A stretch of 5,564 nucleotides of DNA from Candidatus Hebobacteria bacterium (lineage in GTDB: Bacteria > Armatimonadota > Hebobacteria > Hebobacterales > Hebobacteraceae). The position numbers and the translations under genes were made by a program. The notes under the pieces were generated by a model that worked only from the letters and a program-made list of their open reading frames with translations, made no database searches and was not told where the DNA came from. The stretch lies in assembly GCA_029821235.1 (NCBI GenBank), contig JALGTT010000096.1, positions 1 to 5,564 of the forward strand, written 5' to 3'. Below are positions 1 through 5,295 of this stretch, in pieces (within the stretch, counting starts at the first letter, position 1; the number at the start of each line of letters is the position of its first letter).

Positions 1-6
1 CGGCGG

Positions 7-35
7 TTGCGACTGCGGGACAAAGACGGTAGAAT
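7..35 (+). promoter_or_regulatory. Sigma-70-type promoter for the metallophosphoesterase gene
   Basis: A -35 element TTGCGA (7-12, four of six consensus bases) and a -10 element TAGAAT (30-35, five of six) are separated by an ideal 17-base spacer. The start of transcription would fall near 42, giving a leader of about 39 bases before the ATG at 81. This is read by eye only; the element match and the position just upstream of a gene are the support. Confidence 0.55.
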
Positions 36-45
36 CCCTGCCAGA

Positions 46-63
46 GGGCGCGTGGACGCGCCC
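46..63 (+). promoter_or_regulatory. Leader hairpin upstream of the metallophosphoesterase start
   Basis: GGGCGCG (46-52) pairs perfectly with CGCGCCC (57-63) around the four-base loop TGGA. All seven pairs are G-C, so the stem should be very stable. It begins only a few bases after the predicted transcription start and ends next to the G-rich stretch 65-70 that is the only Shine-Dalgarno candidate. It has no T-run after it, so it is not a standard terminator. It may protect the transcript 5' end or limit ribosome access; both are inference. Confidence 0.4.
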
Positions 64-80
64 CGGGGTGCTTGGATTCC

Positions 81-842
81 ATGGTCTACGGCCTGATCTC
101 CGATGTTCACGGCAACCTCGACGCGCTGGAGGCGGCCCTCGCGGAGTTGCGCGGGGTGGACGCCTTCCTGTGCCTGGGCGACATCGTCGGCTACGGGCCG
201 GACCCCGGGCCGTGTGTGGACCGCGTCAGCGGTCTGCCCGGGCTGGTCTGTCTCGCCGGGAATCACGACCTGGCCGCGGTGGGCGACTACGACCTCTCCT
301 GGTTCAACGCCCACGCGCGGGTGGCGGCCGAGTGGACCGCCGGACAACTTTCCCCCGACCAGAAGGCTTTCCTGCGGTCCCTGAGGCCGGTCGGCGAGGC
401 GGGGGGAGCCGCGCTCGCACACGGCTCCCTGGCGGAGCCGATGGCCTACATCACCAGCCCCAGAGAGGCCATGGCCTGCTTCGAGGCGATGCCGGGAAGG
501 CTGTGTTTCATCGGGCACACTCACATCGCGGAGCACTACCGGAACCGCGTGGGCACCATGTTCTGCGACCAGAATCCTCTGTGGGGCGGCGGCGCCGTAG
601 AGGTGGGGCCGGCGGACCTCACCGGTGACGAGGGGGAGGCGCAGTTGCGCCACATCGTCAACCCCGGCGCGGTGGGACAGCCGCGGGACGGCAACCCGAT
701 GGCCGCCTTCGCCGTGTGGGACACGGAGGCGGGAGTGGTGGAGGTGAAGAGGACGGCCTACGACATCGGCGCGGTCCAGGAGAAGATGAGACAGGCGGAA
801 CTGCCGCACTATCTGGCGGAGCGCCTGGCGGTGGGAAGGTAG
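81..842 (+). CDS. Calcineurin-like metallophosphoesterase family protein
   Basis: A 253-residue, probably cytoplasmic, two-metal phosphoesterase of the bacterial YfcE/MJ0936-like group (Metallophos_2 type). The metal-binding motifs appear in the canonical order: SDVHGN (7-12, ligands D8 and H10), GDIVGYGPDP (33-42, D34), GNHD (60-63, N61 and H62), AHGS (113-116, H114) and GHTH (145-148). A late NPGAVGQPRDGNP motif (194-206) is typical of this subgroup. No signal peptide or membrane segment is visible. About 45 residues separate GHTH from the NPG motif. The substrate cannot be read from the sequence; relatives hydrolyse phosphodiesters, phosphomonoesters or dinucleoside polyphosphates. The ATG at 81 is preferred to the in-frame TTG at 72, because the residues before SDVHGN then match the usual short N-terminus and because the TTG would sit one base after the G-rich stretch 65-70. 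It has its own promoter and converges on cdsA. Confidence 0.9.
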   Translation: MVYGLISDVHGNLDALEAALAELRGVDAFLCLGDIVGYGPDPGPCVDRVSGLPGLVCLAGNHDLAAVGDYDLSWFNAHARVAAEWTAGQLSPDQKAFLRSLRPVGEAGGAALAHGSLAEPMAYITSPREAMACFEAMPGRLCFIGHTHIAEHYRNRVGTMFCDQNPLWGGGAVEVGPADLTGDEGEAQLRHIVNPGAVGQPRDGNPMAAFAVWDTEAGVVEVKRTAYDIGAVQEKMRQAELPHYLAERLAVGR

Positions 843-857
843 GCGGCGCGGGCCTAC
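839..857. repeat. Inverted repeat spanning both convergent stop codons
   Basis: GTAGGC (839-844) and GCCTAC (852-857) form a perfect six-base-pair stem around a seven-base loop. The left arm contains the TAG of the phosphoesterase gene and the right arm contains the complement of the cdsA stop. Neither strand has a T-run after it, so it is at best a weak, two-way transcript-end hairpin. Only 11 bases separate the two genes, leaving no room for a terminator outside the coding sequences. Confidence 0.3.
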
Positions 858-1699
858 AGCCCCAGGGAGAGGCGCAGGTAGAAGAAAGCGGCCGGCGCGG
901 CCAGCAGCAGCGAATCCACGCGGTCCAGCACCCCGCCGTGTCCGGGGAGGAGCGCGCCGGAGTCTTTGACCCCCGCCCGGCGCTTGAGGAGAGACTCGAA
1001 CAGGTCGCCCGACTGCCCCACCACCCCGATCAACAGCCCCAGCCCGGCGCCCTGGTTCAATGAGAGATGGAGCGGCCCGGCGAGCGCGAGGCCCAGGAGG
1101 AAGGCGGCGAGCAACGCGCCGACCGCGCCCTCGACGCTCTTTCCGGGGCTGAGGTTGGGGCAGAGGCGATGACGGCCGAGGACCTTCCCCACCGCGTATC
1201 CCGCGGTGTCCATCCCCCAGCAGATGACGAGCACGCCCGCGAGGGCCGCCTCGCCGAAGGAGAAGGTCATATCCGACCGCCCCACGGAGACGAGGGGCCC
1301 GGCCAGCAGTCGCAGCCGCACCAGATAACTGGACAGGTGGGCGACATATCCGACGCCGACGATGGTGGCGAGCACGCGGTCTCCGCGGTCTCTGGGGAAG
1401 AGATACACCGCCCACACCAGCAAGGCGAGCAGCCCCAGGATGAGGGCGGGGAGTTCGATGCCCAGGGATGCCGAAGGGGTGGGACGCAGGTGGGGGAGAA
1501 CGATCACCGCCAGCCCGAGGGGCCAGCCCAGCCAGAGATGGCCCCGCTGCCCGCGGGCGGCGGTGAGGCGGTAGAACTCGACCATCCCCGCCAGCGCGAC
1601 CGCCGCCACCACTCCGCACAGCCACCAGCCGCCCAGGTGGACCGCGAGGAGGGCGAGCGGGATGCCGACGACCGCCGTCAGGATGCGCTTGGCCAGCAT
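854..1699 (-). CDS. cdsA: Phosphatidate cytidylyltransferase (CDP-diacylglycerol synthase)
   Basis: This enzyme converts phosphatidic acid and CTP to CDP-diacylglycerol and pyrophosphate at the cytoplasmic membrane, the branch point to phosphatidylglycerol, phosphatidylethanolamine and cardiolipin. The 281-residue length is normal for the family. About eight hydrophobic segments are visible, starting with the typical MLAKRIL N-terminus. The CDP-diglyceride synthase signature occupies residues 236-263, with K239, R240, K245-D246, the HGG at 254-256, D259-R260 and D262 all present. A preceding DTAGYAVGKVLG stretch and an SPGKSVEG motif match the family's conserved D-T...G and SP-K-(T/S)-xEG blocks. 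The ATG lies four bases after the stop of the upstream membrane-protein gene, and a good Shine-Dalgarno sequence (AGGGAAGG, complement of 1708-1715) sits eight bases before it, so translation is probably coupled. It is the last gene of the purF-led run. Confidence 0.95.
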   Translation of the reverse strand: MLAKRILTAVVGIPLALLAVHLGGWWLCGVVAAVALAGMVEFYRLTAARGQRGHLWLGWPLGLAVIVLPHLRPTPSASLGIELPALILGLLALLVWAVYLFPRDRGDRVLATIVGVGYVAHLSSYLVRLRLLAGPLVSVGRSDMTFSFGEAALAGVLVICWGMDTAGYAVGKVLGRHRLCPNLSPGKSVEGAVGALLAAFLLGLALAGPLHLSLNQGAGLGLLIGVVGQSGDLFESLLKRRAGVKDSGALLPGHGGVLDRVDSLLLAAPAAFFYLRLSLGL

Positions 1700-1703
1700 G
1701 GCG

Positions 1704-2564
1704 TCAGCCTTCCCTCTTCTCCGCGGCCTCCTGCAGCACCACCGCCAGTTCGGCTCCCACCAGCATGATGGAGGCGCTGAAGTAGAGCCAGACGCTCACC
1801 ACCACCGCGCCCGCCAGCGAGCCGTAGAGTTTGCCATAGCCGGCGCTGTGCACCAGCAGGACGGAGAAGGCGAGCCGGGACAGCTCCCAGAGCACCGCCG
1901 CCGCGGCCGCCCCGATCACTGCGTCGGTCCACCGGGCGCGCGCCTGGGGCAGGAATTTGTAGGTGAGCAAGAACGCCAGCCAGGCCGCGGTCGGCGGCCC
2001 GAAGGCGCGCAGCCAGGGCATGGGATGCAGGTGCGGCCCGAGTTCCTGCAGCATGGTGGCGCGGGCGGCGATGGCGGCCGCCGCGGTGGTGAGCAGGGTG
2101 ATGACGAGGAAGATGAGTCCGGCCGCTACCATGGCGCCGAAGGCGATCAGGTTGCGGATGAGGAGAGGCCTCCCCCGGCCGTGTCCCGACCAGACGCGGG
2201 TGAGCACATCCTCCAGGGTGAGGAAGAGGCGGCTGCCGGCCCAGAGCAGGCTGAGGACGCTGATCAATTCCACCAGCCAGCGCCCCCCCGGGTGGCTGAA
2301 CTGGCGGATGGCCTGCTCCAGGCCGGGGGCGCTGAGGGGAAAGATGGATCTCAGCAGGCTGGTGATGTGCTGCTCCGCGGCCGCCGAGGAGCCCAGCACC
2401 CGCCCGAACACGGAGATCGCCACCACCCCCAACGGGACCAGGGAGATCATCCCGAAGAACGCGATGGCGGCCGCCATCAGCGAGCATCCGTCCCGCGAGA
2501 AGCGGGCGGATACTTGCCTGATCACGCTCAGGATTGCAGTGAGAGGATTCACTCGGTTCACCAT
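1704..2564 (-). CDS. YihY/BrkB-family integral membrane protein
   Basis: A 286-residue polytopic membrane protein of the YihY/virulence factor BrkB family (once mis-annotated as ribonuclease BN). The family's hydrophobic layout is visible: helices near residues 28-52, 90-115, 125-160, then the characteristic C-terminal block with YKFLP followed by W, a GA-rich helix, WELSRLAFSVLL, GYGKLYGSLAG, WLYFSASIMLVGAEL. The N-terminal FSRDGCSLMAAAIAFF segment matches the family's opening helix. Molecular function is unknown for most members; transport and envelope roles have been proposed. No RNase activity should be inferred. The start is less certain than its neighbours: the ATG at 2564 has only a run of five Gs upstream, seven bases away, and GTG codons at residues 2 and 5 are alternatives. 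It begins 33 bases after purM and ends four bases before cdsA, so it is surely co-transcribed with both. Confidence 0.9.
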   Translation of the reverse strand: MVNRVNPLTAILSVIRQVSARFSRDGCSLMAAAIAFFGMISLVPLGVVAISVFGRVLGSSAAAEQHITSLLRSIFPLSAPGLEQAIRQFSHPGGRWLVELISVLSLLWAGSRLFLTLEDVLTRVWSGHGRGRPLLIRNLIAFGAMVAAGLIFLVITLLTTAAAAIAARATMLQELGPHLHPMPWLRAFGPPTAAWLAFLLTYKFLPQARARWTDAVIGAAAAAVLWELSRLAFSVLLVHSAGYGKLYGSLAGAVVVSVWLYFSASIMLVGAELAVVLQEAAEKREG

Positions 2565-2597
2565 CGCACGGCCCCCGCGCGGCCGCGGGAGGGGCGC

Positions 2598-3665
2598 TCA
2601 GATGATGACAACGCCGCGTTCCCCCGCCTCTATCTGCCCTATCGCAAAGACCGTCTCTCCCCGCGCGGTGAGGAAGGAGGCGGCGGCCTCGACCTCGTCC
2701 GGTGCGAGCACCAGCATCAGCCCCACGCCCATGTTGAAGACGTGGAACATCTCCCGTTCCTCGATGCGGCCGATCTGCTGGAGCAAGCGGAACACCGGAG
2801 GGACCTCCCAACGGCTCTTCTCCACCACTGCGCGGCAGCCCTCCGGCAGACAGCGCACCAGGTTGTCGGGGATCCCGCCGCCGGTGATGTGGGCCATCCC
2901 TTTCACCTGCACGCGCTCCAGCAGAGGGTGCACGCTGCGCGCGTAACAGCGATGGACGCGCAGCAACTCCTCGCCGATGGTGCACCCGAACTCCGGCACG
3001 TGCCGGTCAATGCTCCATCCGGCCGCCTCGAAGAATGCCTTCCGGGCGAGGGAATAGCCGTTGGTGTGGAGGCCGTTGGAGGCGAGCGCCAGCAGGACGT
3101 CCCCCGGCCGGATGCTCTCGCCGGTGATCGCCCTCTGCCTGCTCACCGCGCCGACCACGAATCCGACCAGGTCGTACTCTCCCTCCTGGTAGACGCCGGG
3201 CAGTTCGGCGGTCTCCCCGCCGATGAGCGCGCAGCCGGCCTCCCGGCAGCCCGCGCTCAACCCCTCGATCAGCTCCTCCATGAACTCCGGGCTGAGGGAG
3301 GGGGCGGCGATATAGTCCATGAAGAACAGCGGCCGCGCCCCCTGGACCAGGATATCGTTGACGCAGTGCCCCACGATGTCCATGCCCACCGTGTTGTGGC
3401 GGCCGGCCATGGAGGCGACCATCAACTTGGTGCCCACGCTGTCGGTGGAGGCGACCAGCAGGGAGTCGGCCGCGCCCACTTCCTCCAGCGAGTACATGGC
3501 GCCGAAGGCGCCGATGTCGGTGATCACCTGGGGGGTGAAGGTGGAGCGGAGGTGGCGCTTCGCGCGCTCCAGCCCCTCCGCCTTGCGCGCGATATCCACT
3601 CCCGCGGCCGCATAGGTAAGCGGCTTGTCGCTTACTTTCCGGTCCGGGCGGGAGTCCTCCGACAC
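2598..3665 (-). CDS. purM: Phosphoribosylformylglycinamidine cyclo-ligase (AIR synthetase)
   Basis: PurM uses ATP to close formylglycinamidine ribonucleotide into aminoimidazole ribonucleotide, step five of de novo purine synthesis, in the cytoplasm as a dimer. The 355 residues are slightly longer than the usual 340-350, the excess being an N-terminal tail. Conserved blocks are all present in order: YAAAGVDI (18-25), TDSVGTKL (74-81), GMDIVGHCVNDI (94-105), GGETAELPG (149-157), SNGLHTNGYSL (196-206), HITGGGIPDNL (259-269) and FNMGVG (310-315). The start is a GTG at 3665 lying inside the end of purF, giving a 34-base overlap in another frame. A strong Shine-Dalgarno sequence seven bases upstream supports it, and no other start with a comparable site is seen before the YAAAGVDI block. 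The gene is intact and is followed by the membrane-protein gene, not by purN as in many operons. Confidence 0.97.
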   Translation of the reverse strand: MSEDSRPDRKVSDKPLTYAAAGVDIARKAEGLERAKRHLRSTFTPQVITDIGAFGAMYSLEEVGAADSLLVASTDSVGTKLMVASMAGRHNTVGMDIVGHCVNDILVQGARPLFFMDYIAAPSLSPEFMEELIEGLSAGCREAGCALIGGETAELPGVYQEGEYDLVGFVVGAVSRQRAITGESIRPGDVLLALASNGLHTNGYSLARKAFFEAAGWSIDRHVPEFGCTIGEELLRVHRCYARSVHPLLERVQVKGMAHITGGGIPDNLVRCLPEGCRAVVEKSRWEVPPVFRLLQQIGRIEEREMFHVFNMGVGLMLVLAPDEVEAAASFLTARGETVFAIGQIEAGERGVVII

Positions 3666-5104
3666 GCGCGCGCCTCCAGATCGAGTTTGCTCAACTTGAC
3701 GTCTCTCGGGATAGGGATGGGGTATCGCCCCGTAAAGCAGGCGAGACAGAGCTTTCGGCGGGGGACGCCGATGCCCTCCAGGAGCCCCGCCAGGGACTGG
3801 TAGGCGAGGCTGTCGGCCCCGATCTCCCGGCGAATGTCCTCCACCTTGGAGTACCGGGCGGCGATCAGCTCGGAGCGGTTGCTGGTGTCCACGCCATAGT
3901 AGCAGGGCCAGCGGTAGGGTGGGGCGCTGATGCGGACGTGCACCTCGCGCGCGCCCGCCTCCCGGATGAGGCGAATCACACCCCGCTTGGTGGTGCCCCG
4001 GACGATGCTGTCGTCCACCATCACCACCCGCTTTCCCTCCAGCGCCTCCCGCAGGGGGCTCAACTTCACCCGCACCCCGAGTTCCCGCAGCCGCTGGTCC
4101 GGCTGGATGAAGGTGCGGGGCACATACCAGTTGCGGATCAGCCCCTCCCCGAAGGGCAGCCCCGACCTCTCCGCGTAGCCGATGGCGGCGGGCCAGCCGG
4201 TGGCGGGAACGGGGATCACTACATCGGCCGGGGTCGGCGAATCCTGGGCCAGTTGATGCCCCAGGCCCCGCCTCGCCTCATAGCAGAGACGCCCTTCGAT
4301 CACGCTGTCGGGGCGCGCCATGTAGATGTACTCGAACACGCAGAGCGCACGCCGGGGGCTGTTCACCACCTGGCGGCTCTCCATTCCGTCCGCGCTGGCG
4401 ATTACCATCTCTCCCGGCTTGACCTGCCGCACGAAGTCCGCGCCGATCACGCTCAACGCGCACGACTCCGAGGCGAACACGGTGGCCTTGCCGTTCAGCC
4501 GGCCGATGCAGAGGGGCCGCACGCCATAGGGGTCGCGGATGGCGATCACCGCCTTCTCCGTGAGCACGGTGAGGGAGTAGGCCCCCTGCCAGCGCTTCAT
4601 GCACTCCTCGATCGCCGCCAGCAGGTCGCCGGTGCGGTTCGCCTCCCTCACCACCATGCGCAGCATCACCTCGCTGTCGCTGGTGGCCTCGAAGTGCTCC
4701 CCGTCATCCTCCATTTCCGCGCGGAGATGACGGGCGTTGACCAGGTTGCCGTTGTGCGCCAGGGCGACCGCTCCGCCCTTCCACTCGGCCGTCATGGGCT
4801 GGGCGTTCGCCAGCGTGGAGGAGCCGGTGGTGGAATAGCGGGTGTGCCCAATGGCGAGGTCCCCCTGCAATTGGGTCAGGGTGTTCTCGTCGAACGCCTG
4901 ATAGACCAGGCCCATCTCTCGGTGCCAGGCGAACTTCTTTCCGTCGGAGACTACGATGCCGGCGCTTTCCTGGCCGCGGTGCTGCAGCGCGAACAGCCCG
5001 AAATAGGTCAGGCGGGAGACATCTTCGCCAGGTCCGTAGATGCCGAAAACGCCGCAAGCTTCGCGTGCCTCCGGGCGCGCGAAGCAATGCCTATGATCTT
5101 CCAT
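3632..5104 (-). CDS. purF: Amidophosphoribosyltransferase (glutamine PRPP amidotransferase)
   Basis: PurF transfers ammonia from glutamine to PRPP to form phosphoribosylamine, the committed step of purine synthesis. The protein is 490 residues. A 16-residue propeptide precedes C17 of CGVFG, the nucleophile exposed by self-cleavage. The N-terminal Ntn glutaminase half has HTRYST (87-92; R89 is mature R73), HNGN (117-120) and SDSE (142-145; D143). The phosphoribosyltransferase half has the PRPP motif VVMVDDSIVRGTT (360-372). C255, C401, C453 and C456 sit where the four [4Fe-4S] ligands of the Bacillus subtilis enzyme lie, so this is the oxygen-sensitive, propeptide-processed type. Odd points are non-consensus residues in the PRPP-site segments 300-305 and 324-335. 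The ATG at 5104 (AAGG six bases upstream) is preferred to an in-frame TTG at 5161, which would begin almost at the predicted transcription start. It leads the operon. Confidence 0.97.
   Translation of the reverse strand: MEDHRHCFARPEAREACGVFGIYGPGEDVSRLTYFGLFALQHRGQESAGIVVSDGKKFAWHREMGLVYQAFDENTLTQLQGDLAIGHTRYSTTGSSTLANAQPMTAEWKGGAVALAHNGNLVNARHLRAEMEDDGEHFEATSDSEVMLRMVVREANRTGDLLAAIEECMKRWQGAYSLTVLTEKAVIAIRDPYGVRPLCIGRLNGKATVFASESCALSVIGADFVRQVKPGEMVIASADGMESRQVVNSPRRALCVFEYIYMARPDSVIEGRLCYEARRGLGHQLAQDSPTPADVVIPVPATGWPAAIGYAERSGLPFGEGLIRNWYVPRTFIQPDQRLRELGVRVKLSPLREALEGKRVVMVDDSIVRGTTKRGVIRLIREAGAREVHVRISAPPYRWPCYYGVDTSNRSELIAARYSKVEDIRREIGADSLAYQSLAGLLEGIGVPRRKLCLACFTGRYPIPIPRDVKLSKLDLEARACRRTPARTGK
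3673..3680 (-). promoter_or_regulatory. Ribosome binding site for purM inside purF
   Basis: On the minus strand TCTGGAGG (3680-3673) contains the core GGAGG, seven bases before the GTG at 3665. It lies wholly within the purF coding sequence and is the best Shine-Dalgarno site in the operon. It fixes the purM start and allows ribosome re-entry near the purF stop at 3632. Confidence 0.75.
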
Positions 5105-5170
5105 GGTTAGCCTTGTCCCTGCACCCGCCTCGGGAAGTGAGGACACGGGCTGAGATTCCAACCCGCCGGT

Positions 5171-5199
5171 ATTGTACCGCGTCCAGAGGCTGGGGTCAA
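5171..5199 (-). promoter_or_regulatory. Sigma-70-type promoter of the purF operon
   Basis: On the minus strand a -35 element TTGACC (5199-5194, five of six consensus bases) and a -10 element TACAAT (5176-5171, five of six) are exactly 17 bases apart. Transcription would begin near 5164, leaving a leader of about 60 bases before the purF ATG. This position argues against the upstream TTG start at 5161. I see no purine riboswitch-like structure in such a short leader. Confidence 0.7.
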
Positions 5200-5206
5200 A
5201 CCAGCC
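5188..5206. repeat. Inverted repeat bracketing the purF -35 element (possible operator)
   Basis: GGCTGG (5188-5193) and CCAGCC (5201-5206) are perfect inverted arms with a seven-base centre that holds the -35 hexamer. A second, nested symmetry CCAG-AGG-CTGG (5183-5193) shares the left arm. A dimeric regulator bound here would block RNA polymerase, as expected for a purine repressor site. It does not match a PurR box I can recall, and six-base arms can occur by chance in GC-rich DNA. Confidence 0.35.
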
Positions 5207-5221
5207 AACCCGCTGCCAATC

Positions 5222-5247
5222 CCCGCGCCCTCCCCGGCAGGCGCGGG
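5222..5247. repeat. Eight-base inverted repeat in the divergent intergenic region
   Basis: CCCGCGCC (5222-5229) and GGCGCGGG (5240-5247) pair perfectly around a ten-base centre. It lies upstream of both divergent promoters, in the 191-base gap between purF and the phosphorylase gene. No T-run follows on either strand. It could be an operator or a structural element; low base complexity makes chance possible. Confidence 0.35.
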
Positions 5248-5269
5248 CGAGCCGCGCGCAGAATTGCCC

Positions 5270-5278
5270 TGCTATTCT
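5270..5278 (+). promoter_or_regulatory. Candidate extended -10 promoter for the phosphorylase gene
   Basis: TGCTATTCT contains the extended -10 TG motif followed by TATTCT (four of six consensus bases). No -35 element stands out 17 bases upstream. Transcription would begin near 5285, inside the Shine-Dalgarno sequence, which is awkward, so the true promoter may be elsewhere in the gap or use another sigma factor. Confidence 0.25.
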
Positions 5279-5282
5279 CGCA

Positions 5283-5290
5283 AGGTGAGG
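5283..5290 (+). promoter_or_regulatory. Ribosome binding site that sets the GH94 gene start
   Basis: AGGTGAGG lies five bases before the GTG at 5296. It supports this GTG as the start; no better in-frame start is visible just upstream. Confidence 0.65.
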
Positions 5291-5295
5291 AAACT

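Noticed and set aside
68..628. A plus-strand open frame of 186 codons overlapping the phosphoesterase
   Set aside because: The overlapping frame at 81-842 carries all metal-binding motifs; this one is arginine- and glycine-rich shadow sequence.
2565..2597. GC-rich palindromic stretch between purM and the YihY gene
   Set aside because: The best stem is about five pairs with no T-run, so I do not call it a terminator or attenuator.
1678..2985. A minus-strand open frame of 435 codons
   Set aside because: It overlaps the YihY gene and purM in another frame; its Arg/Gly/Pro/Ala-rich product is a frame shadow.
1662..3803. A very long plus-strand open frame of 713 codons
   Set aside because: It lies opposite purM, the YihY gene and the end of purF, all with clear family motifs. 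Its product is rich in His, Gln, Arg and Pro with no recognisable domain, as expected of an antisense frame in GC-rich DNA.
3938..5110. A plus-strand open frame of 390 codons
   Set aside because: It is antisense to purF over its whole length and shows low-complexity His/Ala/Arg-rich sequence without a family match.
5105..5161. An N-terminal extension of PurF from a TTG at 5161
   Set aside because: The predicted transcription start near 5164 would leave no room for a ribosome binding site, and the ATG at 5104 gives a propeptide of plausible length.
5105..5164. Possible purine riboswitch in the purF leader
   Set aside because: The leader is only about 60 bases and shows no three-helix purine aptamer pattern or terminator.
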